NCBI GenBank assembly: GCA_028023455.1
Contig: JAQFVV010006274.1
Coordinates: forward strand, 3,846,001 to 3,910,000
Source: Epiperipatus broadwayi
Taxonomy: Eukaryota; Onychophora; Udeonychophora; Euonychophora; Peripatidae
DNA length: 64,000 nt
Direction: 5' to 3'
Part shown: piece by piece, positions 10,688-22,521 of the stretch
How positions within the stretch are numbered: the first letter of the stretch is position 1
Layout of the letters: each line of letters begins with the position of its first letter
Program-made: the position numbers and the translations under genes
The notes under the pieces: generated by a model
Told to the model about the DNA's origin: nothing
Databases searched by the model: none
The model's input: only the letters and a program-made list of their open reading frames with translations

Positions 10688-10795
10688 GATTCAGTCCCAT
10701 ATGGCTATTTAATGCTTGAATATCCTAGCACCTCACTGAGGAAGCCAGTAGCAGAAACCCTTCTGAGGTTGGGGATATTCTGCAAAGCTTGTTAA
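10688..10795 (+). repeat. Inverted, internally deleted copy of the 326-nt repeat
   Basis: A sense-strand partial unit. It starts in the CAGTCCCATATGGCTATTT portion, skips about 120 nt, and continues through the hammerhead-like region to the unit end at AAGCTTGTTAA. Flanking sequence (ATAACACTGTAATATT near 10815) resembles that before the first unit (near 10030), suggesting the whole block was inserted or duplicated with its flanks. Confidence 0.75.
10718..10780 (+). ncRNA. Hammerhead-like motif, copy C
   Basis: Layout as copies A and B, also 63 nt. The outer stem (8 bp) is perfect and the cores CTGAGGA and GAAAC are intact. CCGGTC has become CCCTTC, so stem III and the cleavage triplet are damaged. 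Confidence 0.55.
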
Positions 10796-13302
10796 GAGCT
10801 TATTTGCAAGCTCTTTATATAACACTGTAATATTGTATACTGTATTGTTTATTATGAATAAACTGTGTACTATACAATTTCGGCATGAAAGTCTCTGTTT
10901 TGCTTTTGGATTGCATAATGTTAATAACATCCTATAATGTCATCAGTCTTACAAAATGGCCACTATTTTTAAAAAAGACCAAAAACATTTTTTAACCATG
11001 TTCTGGTGTATAATCAATTGTAAATCAAAATAGTCGATACAAATTGATGATGATCACTATTATGAATCCTCGCATAAAGGTCAAGCACTAAACAGGTTAT
11101 AGATATATTTCAATACTTTACCATCTCTATGTATTTGACAAGATCTATAAATATACATTATATTCTCTTTCTTTATTCATATTGTCATAATTGTCCAAAA
11201 AGATACATTCACATTCAAAATCAGAGCAATCAAAACATAATCTGGGTTAAGCTTGTTACTGATGGATGTTAATGCAGTTCTTGATATAAATGCTATTTTT
11301 ATCTACAAAGTATTCTTTGTATAATTTAGTGTTTAGATTGGAAAATGTTTCATTGTATAAATTGGAAATTCTAATTATGTATATATATCAAAAATCTATA
11401 TGAAATATTTATATAATGTTGAAAATTTACATTAAAAATATATAATATCTAACTCTAACATTTTTATATAATAGAGGGAAAAAAGTATTATGCTATCTAA
11501 TCTAAAGTATATAAGATCAAAAATATAAAAAAACCTTTACTTTCATTATACTATAATAGAAATTTTAATTATATGTATAAAATATATATTTTTAAAACTA
11601 TGAAATATATATATATATAATTTATAATATCTAAACTATAACATTTTGAAATATTTCAATGTATGAAAATGTAGAATACAAATTGGAAAACTTAAGCTAT
11701 TGAAATCATTCAAATACAAAATTTAAAATGTCATTGGAAACTCAAATATTTACAGCATATAAAATAAATGTCATTATATATAAAATAATCTTCAATAAAA
11801 TAAAATAAAGTGTAACTTGAAAATCTTTCAGTATAAAAAATATAATGTTTTATCATTATTAATTATTTGTGAAATATTTCAATAAATAAATTATTTTGTT
11901 ATAAAAAAACACTAACTTATAATTTCATTGAAGAAAAATAATTATTTTTTTATGGACATGCTAGAGTAAAAATAACAGAACAAAGAATTTACAATTTATT
12001 TCAATCATATCTCACCAGGATAAGATGTCTCAACTAAGGTTCTGAGTAGATTTACATTATAAAAGCTGGAGATCCAGAATTTTTGGTGATTTTAATACTG
12101 CTGTTAAAATGAAAACTATAATTAGATTTTTTTTAAATATAAAAAATGAAAAAAGGAATTTCTCATTGTCCTAATAGTAGATATTGAAAAATGAACAGGA
12201 AATAGAAACATGTGCCAAAGCTTGGAAATCCTATAGAAAGATTAAAATTCTGGATCACTCCACCGATTTTGATAGTTGTGTATTTTTTCATCATATTACT
12301 CTTTTTCAAGACAGTGAATAGTTTCTATTCACTTTTAACACCTTGTAAGAAATTGAATAATTATTACACTATAGAGATATGTTAAACTTTCTAAATGATT
12401 TTCATGTGTTAATTAGACAGTAATTACATGTTGATTATCAACTGTGAGATTTTTTTTTTTAAGATGTCACTAATGAGTTGTTGTTTTTTTATATAAATAT
12501 GAATGTTTCTTTTAGAATTAATATTTATTGCAAATAATAGATAGAAATTATGTTAAATAAGGATATAAAAACCATTTATGCATAAAAAAACTCAATATTT
12601 ATTCACACAAATATAAATAAATGTAACATGATCACCATTACTTATGCTTACATAAGCTGTAAATAAATGTACATCAGGAATTGCTATCTACAATATAATT
12701 TGTTGAATTACCGAATGTTCTGATCTTTTTACCTGTTGTTTAGTTAAAAATGATGAGTGTATTATTTATTTATTTATAAATAAGTAACATTCATTTGTTT
12801 ATAAATAAGCTATTTTAGATAAACACATAGCTTATTTTGCTTTCCAAAATTCATATGAGAAAAGCAGTCCTCTATAATAGTATTTCACAGCAGTAGATAC
12901 TTTATAGTGATTCTTAATAGTAATGCTTATTATTTATGCACTTTTATTTGTTAGCATTTTTTAGTAGTACCTATTTTATCTGAGTTACAAATTCAACACA
13001 TTTTTTTTCTCGGAGACTCATGTTTTTTTCTCTTTACATCATCCCAGCATTTTGTTGTCACTGGAAATTTTTCTAACTTTTTAAAACTCATATATATTAT
13101 GTAGTATAAGCATAATATATTTGTAATAACTAAATACCAATTATATCTGTGCTTGTAATAAAAATAGTTATAAACATCTTGTTTTAGATTATGAAAATGT
13201 TCTGCATCCTTTCTCTATACATTAAATATATTTACTTTTAAATATAATCAAATTAGATTTATTCAAAAACTAGTTTTTAAATTTATGAATATACTATTTA
13301 AA
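10796..13302. other. AT-rich DNA with one small inverted-repeat candidate
   Basis: No coding region recognised. The only structured item is the possible MITE at 12068-12261, listed separately. The rest is A/T homopolymers and degenerate TA-rich stretches (for example 11380-11640). Confidence 0.55.
12068..12261. mobile_element. Possible small MITE with 16-18-bp terminal inverted repeats
   Basis: GGAGATCCAGAATTTT at 12068-12083 is nearly the reverse complement of AAAATTCTGGATCACTCC at 12244-12261 (the two differ by a 2-nt insertion). The 194-bp interior has no coding capacity. I see no clear target-site duplication and do not recognise the family. Confidence 0.35.
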
Positions 13303-14312
13303 CCAAGGGTGGAGAACCCCAGGCTCATGGGCCAATTCCATTCCTTGAAAGTTCTCAAACTGGCCCTTGGAAATGATCCTGTATAAAACTTGTATTTAAG
13401 CATTTTCTCAACTATATCTTTTTTTCTCTCCAGTCTTTATAATAATTCTAGTTTATTCTATCAGAAGTACAATAGTTGATTAAATTGTCTATGGCACTGA
13501 GGGCATTTTGTTTGCTTTTGTAATCATTTTCACGGACAAAGATATACTAGTAAAATAAAACTTGAATTTTACTTCATTTTATTATTATTATTTTGCATTT
13601 AATTTTTTTTGTTAGGATGATTATACTAAATAAGATAAGAAAAATTGACACAGAAAATTGTGCACTTCAAAAGAAATGGATCAATACATTTTTTTTTTTT
13701 TTTAATCTATAGAAAGAAATAATAAATCAATATGCCTTATATGTCCAGAAAGTATTTCAGTTAATAAAGGACTCACCATTAAGAGACACTATTTATCAAA
13801 ACATTCTTATTACAATAAAGTTGTTGGGTGAAAAAAGAAATATTTAAATAGAAAATTTGAAAAGGATCTTCAGCAAGTGGCTGGCATTTTTCATAAAAAA
13901 TACAATCAAATCAAAAAATTTGAAAACATTTTCTGAAAGAGAATTTATAAAAGACTGCATTCTAGCTGCTATAAAATTTATCTGAGTAGAACATGAAAAG
14001 AAATTTGAGAATATAAATATCTTATGAAAAATAGTTACAAGGCAAATTGGAAACATTGTCATTAAATGTGGAACAGTTATTAATAATAATGATATTATTT
14101 TATTTTTAGTCACAAAGAAAATATGGCTCTTATTTAAAAAGGGAAAATGGAAATTGGGCTGCCAATTCAAAAGGTTGCCCACTTCTAATGATTAGGCATT
14201 TTTCGTCAAATATAGCATGTTAGTTTTTAATTTAATAATTTTGTATGACCCATGAATGATATAATAAATATTCAAATGGCCCATGGCTGAAAAAAGGTTT
14301 TCCATCCCTGGT
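13303..14312 (+). mobile_element. hAT-superfamily transposon, internally deleted
   Basis: The left end CCAAGGGTGGAGAACCCC and the right end GGTTTTCCATCCCTGG form terminal inverted repeats of the hAT type; a second shared block, CATGGGCC, lies inside both ends. The flanks ATTTAAAC and GTTTAAAT match in six of eight positions, as expected for a decayed 8-bp hAT target-site duplication. At about 1.0 kb it is much shorter than an autonomous hAT. It keeps only the start of a transposase gene, so it looks like an internal deletion derivative. Confidence 0.8.
13640..14105 (+). pseudogene. hAT transposase N-terminal relic (GTF2IRD2/Zaphod-like)
   Basis: Plus-strand translation, with frame changes, follows the N-terminal region of the transposase family from which the vertebrate gene GTF2IRD2 derives. 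CALQKKWINTF (about 13660-13692) corresponds to the aromatic start of the zinc-binding domain. Next is NQYALYVQKVFQLIKDSPLRD (about 13720-13785), where the family has C-L-x-C; both Cys are lost here. From about 13890 the sequence reads KTFSEREFIKDCILAAIKFI and KKFENI, the segment just before the catalytic core. The DDE/RNase H part is missing. Stops occur at several points. Confidence 0.65.
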
Positions 14313-14884
14313 TTAAATCATTAAATATGCTTATTATTTAGTTAGTAATTCAACTAAGATTTCTGAAAAATAGATTCTTTAGGATTATAATAGTTAATTT
14401 CTTCAAAATAACATTGAAATTATTGTTTGTTTGGGTTTTTTTTTTTTTTTTCAGGGATTAACAATTTTTAATACTTTTTACAAAAATATTACTTTAATTA
14501 CTAGCTTTAATGTTTTCAATCTCATTCTTAAATTTATATTTGTCTGTCTTTCTAAATAAAGAAATTTAAGTGTAAATAATTTATTCATTTTGTTTTTATA
14601 TCATTATCTTATAATTATAATATCATATCATAATTTGTCAATAAATGCACCATATTTTTTTCTTGGGGGCAAGGAAGATAATTCTACCTCTCTCCTGATT
14701 TTGTGAGATGTTAGTGTACTTACTATTTAATTTTGACTTTTTTCAGAATTATCTCATAATTATTTTAAAATAAGTCAAATCTTTAAATTTTATCTCTAAA
14801 CTAATTCAAAATGATTCTTGATATTTTCTCATTTATTAACTAATCATCAATAGTATTCTATCCCATGTCCAGAGATTAATCACA
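14313..14884. other. AT-rich DNA, nothing recognised
   Basis: No open frames or repeats of note beyond T-rich runs. Confidence 0.5.
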
Positions 14885-15290
14885 TCGCTAATTTATTCAT
14901 TTTTCCGTTCTGTTCTCTTCTTTGCCCAGCTCTTCAATTCCACATAACTCTTTCATTCTCATATCATCCAATAATGTCAATCTTTTCCATCTTTTTTTCT
15001 TGCTTTTACTCACCATTCCCTCCAAAACATCTTTTATTAAACTATACTTTCTTTTTAATATATGTCCAGTCCAGTTTCTCTTATTATTTCTAATTTTCTT
15101 AATCTTCTTTTTTTATTTACTCTTTTCAAAACTTCATCATTTGTTATTTTAGTCAGCCAACTGATTTTTTCTATTTTTCTCTATGAACCCATCTCAAAGA
15201 TTTTTAATCTGTTCCTAATTTTATTACTCATTGTCCACATTTCACAACCATACAAGAATACACTTCGCACATAGCATTTAATTAATTTTT
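14885..15290 (-). pseudogene. LINE reverse transcriptase C-terminal relic
   Basis: The minus-strand translation (several frameshifts) gives FLYGCEMWTMSNKIRNRL and KIFEM, then EKISWLTKITNDEVLKRVNK, KRRLRK and, near the end, SYVELKSWAKKRTE. This is the well-known tail of arthropod/invertebrate LINE RTs: a GCE-W motif, an ISW-T-KITN-EVL-RV block, a GHILRGDG-like block and basic stretches. The RT catalytic motifs upstream are not present. The T-rich plus-strand frames across this interval are antisense shadows. Confidence 0.75.
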
Positions 15291-18104
15291 TCATTGATTC
15301 TCCAAAAGTCCACAAAATATTTTCTTTCTTTTAATATGCCTCCTTTGCCATTATTAATTTACTAAAATAACACTTTATTTTTGTCACTTTTGAGTATTTT
15401 GCAATTATTTGTGTTATAATAAATAAATTGTGTAATTATTCATTCATTAAAAAATTATTTGGATTGCATATTTTTGACATTATACTTTCAGATGTCTTAT
15501 CATTGCAGTTCTTAATTACTTTTTACTTTTTTTTTTTTTTTTTAGGAAACATTTTATTTTAAAATAAAACATAAAAGGAAATCCTAAGTAAAATATCAAT
15601 ACGATAATTCAAGTTATTTCTGAATACAAATCCACACATATACAATGGAAGTTAGATATCTTGGTTTAATAAATTAATTTTTAATTTGAATTTTTTTCCT
15701 CAGATAATCAGCTAAATAATTAATAGCTTAAATGATAAGTATGTGCTATAACTATGGTTCTAAATATAATAAAATGCTTAATGGTCATCTGATAAGAAAT
15801 TGCTTGAATACATTTTGATAATCAGCATTCTAGTCATATGACCAAAAATATACACTCCATGGTTTTAAAACCCATTGCCTTTATTTTTTGGTCATCAAAT
15901 TTAATTTTAAAATTGTAAACATAATTTATAATAAGCATTTTATTAAATTACGTGTGTCTATATTATATACAAAAACTGTGCTTATTTATGATTTGTAAAA
16001 TCAACTTTTGAGCATATGATTCATAGTAATAAATATTCCTCTATTTGGTGTATTCTACTTCATTTTATAATAATAATTATTTTAGGATTTAATGTTCTAT
16101 TATAGTAGAAACTCAAAATAACCACTATTTTTAAAATTAATCAGTATAATTAACAAATAAAAAAAATAGAATAATATTCCTGTTGGCTATATTTTTATAT
16201 TTTCAATGGATATAAAATATTTACATTTAAAGTATGAGAATTTATCATTCATTTTTTCATGTTTTTGTGGTATATTCCCTATTAAAGTGTTGTATTTCAC
16301 CATATATGTGTGCATAATTATCATTATTCATTTTACAAAGATCTGTCAAGTCTTTTCCAAGGAGAATTTTTATCTTTAACTATTCAAAAGCTAGTGTCTC
16401 TAATATAGCCATAATGTTTTCTATAAGATCATTCCATTTTCATTTAATTTTTTTAATAGTACCAATCTGAGTTTGAATCCATTTATTTATTTTTGTTATT
16501 TCCAATCTATCACATTTTAAAAATCATAATAAATAGAATACATTGCTTAAAAGCATTTATTCTTAATATCATATTTTTCTAAATATAATACTAAGCCTAC
16601 CAAATGCACTTCATGCCATTTTTTTGTTTTATTATTTTCTCAAATAATTTATAGTAAATAATTGTCCAAAGACCATAACATAGGTACTAAGTTACAATGA
16701 AAGCAATGCTTGCAAATTCATATGAGACCAGTAAAGGTCCCATAAATTTGAAAATTCATTTTTGCATGCTGTGAATTTTTCATTAACATATTTCCAAACT
16801 CTTAATGTGTTAAAGTCATGATATTAGTCAAAGTAATCTACTTTAATATTTAAAAATTGTCAAATAATAGTAATAAAACTATATATAAGCTCTTTTGGTT
16901 GTATTTAACAGAAGACAACATCCATAATAGAGTAACACTAACACAGAGTTTTGCATAATTTCCCTATTAATGAGAGATGAGTTATTTTAATACTTCATCA
17001 CTTGGTTTCAATATATTTTTTACTGTTTGTTTCACTTCCTGTGCATAGAAAACTAAACATTGAAAATATTTTTTTAAAATCCCTAAAATAACAATATTGC
17101 ATATAAAAACAATCTATATAAGCTTACCCATGTTAACTTATGAATTGGAGCAAGTGTAAAGTAGAAAGCAAAATAATTACATCCGAATCAATTGCATTCC
17201 ATCAAAATATGATTTATGCTTCATTTATGTTTTATTCTTTTTGTTTATTTATAGTATTAAAAATATCTAACTTTCTGCTAAAAATTGTAAATACTAAAGT
17301 AAATAGAAATAACAATTTTATAGTTATCTGTTGCTAATATTGTAAGATCTTTTAATAAATTAAAAATAAAAGATTTCAAAAGAAATTCAATTGCACAAAC
17401 CAGGTTTAAAGATCTTATAATAATAGCTGTTAAGTATAAGAAGGTATTTAAAATCAAAATGTTATCTTATTAGTAATTTTGCACAAATGTAAAGTCTTGT
17501 TGAGTTTATTAATTTGCTTTATACAATAATTAAAATTTATAATATAAATGAATGAGAAAAATTTAACATTTTGAAATCAGAGAAGTGATTTTTTTTACTT
17601 TTGCATTAATTATTGTAGCTTTGTCATTGTTTATGGATTATCAAAATAGTTTTAATTCCTGTTTATGTAAAAAAAAAAAAAAAGTCATCTAAAAATTAAT
17701 AATGTATTTAAAAAAAAATTTCAAAAATTGTTATCAGCATTACTATTTAACGAATCAGAACTATAAAAATTGTACAAATAATGTGAAATAATAAACATTT
17801 ATAGGCACCTAAATTATTTCATTTTACAATTGCCTAGAAAATATAAAAAGTTGCATAAGAGAATTTTCTTATATTAAATCTAGAAAATAATTTGTTTGTA
17901 TTATGTAGCATTAGCTGAAGTGATTTTTCAATTTCATGTGAATGTGTTATAATAAACATGTTAGTCAAAATAGCATCAAAATTCACAGATCATCAGTAAA
18001 AGAATACATCTAAGTTTGGAATACCAAAATTAATTAAATTAGTTGCAGCAGTATTTAAGTGCAATTTATTACTATAGTTTTTGGAAAGAAGGTAATAGAT
18101 ACAG
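15291..18104. other. AT-rich DNA, nothing recognised
   Basis: No coding or repeat structure recognised. Long runs of A/T, for example at 15524-15543. Small open frames here look random. Confidence 0.55.
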
Positions 18105-19345
18105 GGAATTGGTATTTTAAATACTATATATTTAAAAATATTACTCTAGGGGAAAAGATGGATGGAGTTGGATTAATGTTTGTGTTTAATATTAATCTTT
18201 AATTAATTTTAATGTGTAGATCTGGGCTAAAAATGATATGATTTATCTAACCTGATAAATAATTAGTAATAATCATTAATATATTTATCTAAAGTGGATA
18301 GTATCAAATGTGTGTTGGCAAGAAATTTGGCACTTATAGATCAATCCTTCAAAAATGTTAAGGAAAAGATTAAATTATTTTTGTATTCTATAGGAAGTTT
18401 TTGATATCATTTTTACATTATCCAAAAAAAGTTATGATATGAAGTATTCATTTATACAAGATATATATAATTGTGGACAAATTGACTCACAAACAGAAAT
18501 ATTTATTGTTTAATAATTATTTTCAAAGATTTCTGACAATGTACAAAATGTACTCAAATAAAGACTCTACACAAAAAATTGCTTATCAATCTAACATTTA
18601 ACATAACCTATTTCAAACTTTACACCATTTGAAATCAAACTACTTTTCATTTGCTTTCTAATTTATTAAATAGACATGTATGTCAACAATGATTACAACA
18701 AACAAAATTTAAAACAGCTGAGATTTATTTTAGCTTTATTAAAATCAGCTTAAAATTGAATTTATCATTGCAGAATAAATAACTATTCATTTTTATTGTC
18801 TTGTAAACCCATCTCTTAATTTATCATGCATAGGAAACATAAATGTGCATTTAATGAAAATAAAACCTATTTAGGAAAAATTATTTACCAAGTAACGTTT
18901 AACATAGAAACTTTGCACTATTTGCTATGAAACTTCACCATGAAATGAAGAAAAAAAAATGAGCCCACTTATCGCTTGTGTAAAATTAAAATTAGCAGAG
19001 ATATTATTGAAGTTCCATTAGAATCAACCTAAATTTAAATTTTAATATAGAATACTTTGTAAGCTTATCACATATAATCTTTTATGTATAGAAAATCTTA
19101 ACATGCATATTGCTAAATTGTAGGCTACACAACAAAAAAAAGTTACCAATCTAACATTTAACATAATCTAGCTCAAACAGCCACCTGATATCAAAGTTCA
19201 CCATGAACAGCAAAAAGAAACTTAGCCCATTTTTCCAAAAGTAAAAATATTGACTTAGTAAGTAGAGTAGAGTAGAAGTTTTATATACTATATATCTAAA
19301 GATATTTCATATGGTGGAAAATGATGGATAGAGTTGGGTTTATAG
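18105..19345 (+). repeat. Old, diverged direct repeats (about 250-300-nt units)
   Basis: A phrase beginning CTAACATTTAACATAA recurs at about 18589 and 19148 and in weaker form (TAACGTTTAACATAGA) at 18893. Each is followed by similar text (CAAACTTTACACC-, CTTCACCATGAA-, GTTCACCATGAA-). Flanking them, the phrase TACTATATAT...GATGGATAGAGTTGG occurs at about 18122-18172 and 19287-19338. The units are strongly diverged. They may be an ancient satellite or segmental duplication; no coding content is visible. Confidence 0.5.
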
Positions 19346-21330
19346 ATATAAATTTAAGCCATTTCCATCTGGAATTTATTGATTTAAATATTGCACACAT
19401 TATTATTTATAAACATAACTGTTTAATAATTTACATAGCAAATGAAAAGTGAATTCATTTTTTATTTTGTTCATATTGAATTTTTCCTACCAAGTTATGC
19501 AAAGTTTGATTAGATTGGGCAACCCATTAGGTTAGGTATTATTGCACAGGATTTTGAAGATCAGTTAATTGTTTTAAACTTAGACAGAAAACATTGACAT
19601 AGAGATATTACTTTTAATAATTTACATTATTGAGTTTTTACTGCTATATTAAAAATATATATTCTTTTATAATAGATGAATGGATTTATTTTAGAAGGAA
19701 AATTAAGTCAAATGTGAGTGAATTTTTGCTGTTTATATTCTTTTTAAAAAATCTTTTTTTGTTCAATATAATAACTCAATTGAAACAATTTACAGAGAAA
19801 AATTTAAACTATACATCACAAAAGTACTTGAGAAAAATAATAATACAATTCAATTGATAATTAACTTTTTTCCACCAATGACCATCATACTCATATTTTA
19901 TGCTCTGTGGTGCACTCCTTCAGATATATTTGTAGCTACATAGTTATTTATTCATCAGTGCTCTAACCTATAATAAGTTCTAACTATAATTTTTCAATAT
20001 CTTATTTTTGTCAGATATATTCATTAGAATATTGTATTCTTAACAATATGTAATCGTATTTTATTTTTTCTATTTCTAACAAAATTGTAAATATGTAAAG
20101 TTATTTATATTGGGTATAGGTTTTTTTAGTTCTATTATAATATACTAAGTTTTTATCAATAAAATATCTTTTGAAACTAAAAATTTAAACTGCAACAAGC
20201 AGAATTCTTTTTTCTGTTATTGTTTGTTAGTATATCTAAAGAAAAATGCCAGAATAATGGCATAATAATTTTGTAATATAAAATTATCTTTTTCTGGAAC
20301 TTTCTGATGATATCCATCAAGTGACTTTTATATAAGTTTTGAATCAATTTTTTACATTTTCATAATTTTGTCATTTAACTTTGTTTTTAAATGCTAATTT
20401 AATTAATAATACTAAAAGTATTTTACTGTTGCTATTTTTAAAATTGATATTTGTTTTATCTTTTGTTTTTCTATTTGTAAAAATAAAGTTTAGTAACAAA
20501 GAAAACTGAAGTGGGATTAGTATCTTTTAGTATGTGGCTTTTTTTTTCTTAAGATCCATTGTTAAAAAAATTTGTGGATACTTATTCTTATTGTTTCTGA
20601 CTATAAAATTTTAAGACAATTATTTTTCTATAATTTTTAAAAATTAAAAGAATCTGTTCATTTAATAATTTATATTGTAAAACTGAATTGTTTATTATTT
20701 CATCCTGTAATAAGTAGAATGATAAGAATTTTATTTGATTATGGAGTTTTTTTTCCAGTATTGAAATGAGTAATATTTGAAGGTTGATTTGACTTAAATG
20801 TAGTGGGAGCAACATTAATAAAATTGTAAATCTTAAATAGTTATGGATAAGTTGAAAAAAGTTAACAATGAAATGGATGGTAATATCCAGTAGTTTTACA
20901 TACGATTTGGCTTTTTAAAAAAAAATAAAATGAAATAATGAATAATAAAAAGAGTTGGAAGTATAACAATTAATAAATCATCAAAATTTACATGTATATT
21001 GAACTACTAATTTATATTTAAAATTTATTGTTGATGCAACAATAAAAAGATAATTAGTGGACTGGAGTAGTTTTTAACTAGATATTTCTAGATCATTATA
21101 GAAGAGAAAAGATTAAAATTAAGTAGATAAAATCATATCTTGCTTTATTTGACAAGTGTGTTCTTGCTAAAGCATTAAAGATGCCTATAATTAGCACTAA
21201 AATATATAATTGCTAATAATTACTGGCCATTGTTAGATTTATATAACAACACTAGAAAGATAGCTTGAATCGAAATTCTAGGATATAATTTAAATCTCGG
21301 ATAATCTGTGACTCAAAAATATCTTAGTAT
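19346..21330. other. AT-rich DNA, nothing recognised
   Basis: No recognised gene or element; the short frames at 19630-19857 and 20588-20815 have low-complexity composition. Confidence 0.5.
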
Positions 21331-21531
21331 TTAAAGAAGGTACTTATTACTGCTGAATGTGTGGGTGCAAGGCTGATGCCAATCACTAAAGATCAAAAGC
21401 TAGAACTAAAATTTTGAGCATTTGCAGATAGTACTACCATGTTCTATCCTGTTGATCGTTCAAGCTTACAACAGATTACTTCGAAGGTTCTATTTACTGT
21501 AAGAGAAAAAACTTCTGAGAAATCATTCTAG
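21331..21531 (+). pseudogene. pogo/Tigger-like DDE transposase relic
   Basis: One reading frame of 67 codons runs through this block, interrupted by a TGA at codon 29. It reads LKKVLITAECVGARLMPI, then LELKF, stop, AFADSTTMFYPVDRSSLQQI. This follows the Tigger/Jerky DDE_1 pattern KVLLL-DN-(A)H ... L-L-FLPPNTTSL-QPMDQG-I---K in which the second catalytic D sits in the DN motif (here changed to AE) and the QPMD motif is here YPVD. It is GC-richer than its surroundings. Only this C-terminal catalytic part is visible and it is inactive. Confidence 0.45.
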
Positions 21532-22320
21532 TTAAAAAAATTATTGGGTTATCAATAATGTAAATAAATATATTTTTAATATATATGTTTGAGGAGTTAT
21601 ATATATATCTATAAACACACACTTGGTAAATGGTTTTTGTATATTCAAATTTGGGTAATCACTTATTAGCTCCCTTTCTGTAGCTAATTATATTGCAGTT
21701 TTACTCCCTTCTTTTCTGCCAAAAAAATATACGGCTGCTTTCTTTTAATTGTATTTATTTGTAACAACGGAGATTTGACTTCTTAATGTTTATATTGAGA
21801 TAATTGAATTTTGAGTTCTACATTTATTTTTTAAGTAAAGGTTCACTTCTTTTTCTTTTTTCCTGGCAAAGAAGTACATTAGTTAAAATTAATAGTTGCT
21901 ATTTATTTTCTTTATTTTTACTATTTTCGCTGTTCTGACAGTTCTTTTATTTTCCTTTTTAAAAATAGTCTGTATATCAAAATAATACCGCTCTTCAACA
22001 AATAGCCCATTTCCTAATTCTACTCTCCTCTCAAAATTCTTTTAAATCCCTAGAAAAGTTAACATTGTTGGTTGGTATTAGAAACTGTTTCTTTTGTTTT
22101 CATTAACACTTGATAAATGTCTGTTTCTTAGAATAATTGAGGAAAACTCAAGTCATTCCTTCTATTTTGTTCTGCTTTGCTGATTCTGAACATCTTTAAT
22201 GGCTATGCTGTTGCACAACACGGACTCACTGCTAATTATTAATATTCTCCCTATTAGTTCTCTGCAGCGTAAATAGTAAATTGTAGCCTTGGTTGCTGCC
22301 TCGACAGTAACTTGAAGCCT
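21532..22320. other. AT-rich DNA, nothing recognised
   Basis: No recognised gene or repeat. On the minus strand AATAAA-like signals occur near 21900-21915, downstream of the candidate terminal exon at 22321-22521. Confidence 0.45.
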
Positions 22321-22521
22321 CTAGACTGTTGATGAAGATGAGAGCGGTGCTGTTTTGAAACAACTCTGACACTCGGCTAGGTCAGGCTCTGATCCTTCTG
22401 TCGACCATCCCTGATTGGCAGGAGATTGGAGATTCTGGTAATAATTGTAGATAGATAAGCTGACATTTTGTGCGTGCTCATTTCTGTTTTCCAAGCAAGA
22501 GAAATGCTGATCAATTTGAGG
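22321..22521 (-). other. Candidate terminal coding exon in a GC-rich island, unproven
   Basis: Between 22200 and 22440 GC is about 46 percent by count, nearly double the background. On the minus strand a 66-codon stretch is open from an in-frame stop at 22524 to a TAG at 22321-22323. It contains no ATG, so it would have to be a spliced-in exon; an acceptor-like site (TTTCTCTTGCTTGGAAAACAG) ends near 22490. The peptide is not low-complexity: HFSCLENRNEHAQNVS, then NLQSPANQGWSTEGSEPDLA, ending KTAPLSSSSTV. The last residues S-T-V would fit a class I PDZ-binding C-terminus. I do not recognise the protein. A chance open frame at this GC content cannot be excluded. Confidence 0.3.

Noticed and set aside
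13844-14182. Minus-strand 112-codon frame
   Set aside because: The plus strand of the same interval matches the hAT transposase family, and the minus frame is its shadow.
14922-15274. Plus-strand membrane-like proteins (phenylalanine/leucine-rich frames)
   Set aside because: They are the antisense of a LINE RT tail whose conserved motifs are readable on the minus strand.
22330-22370. Hammerhead-like GTTGATGAAGATGAG...TTTTGAAAC
   Set aside because: TGATGA and GAAAC are present by chance but no stem II pairs between them and it is not in a repeat.
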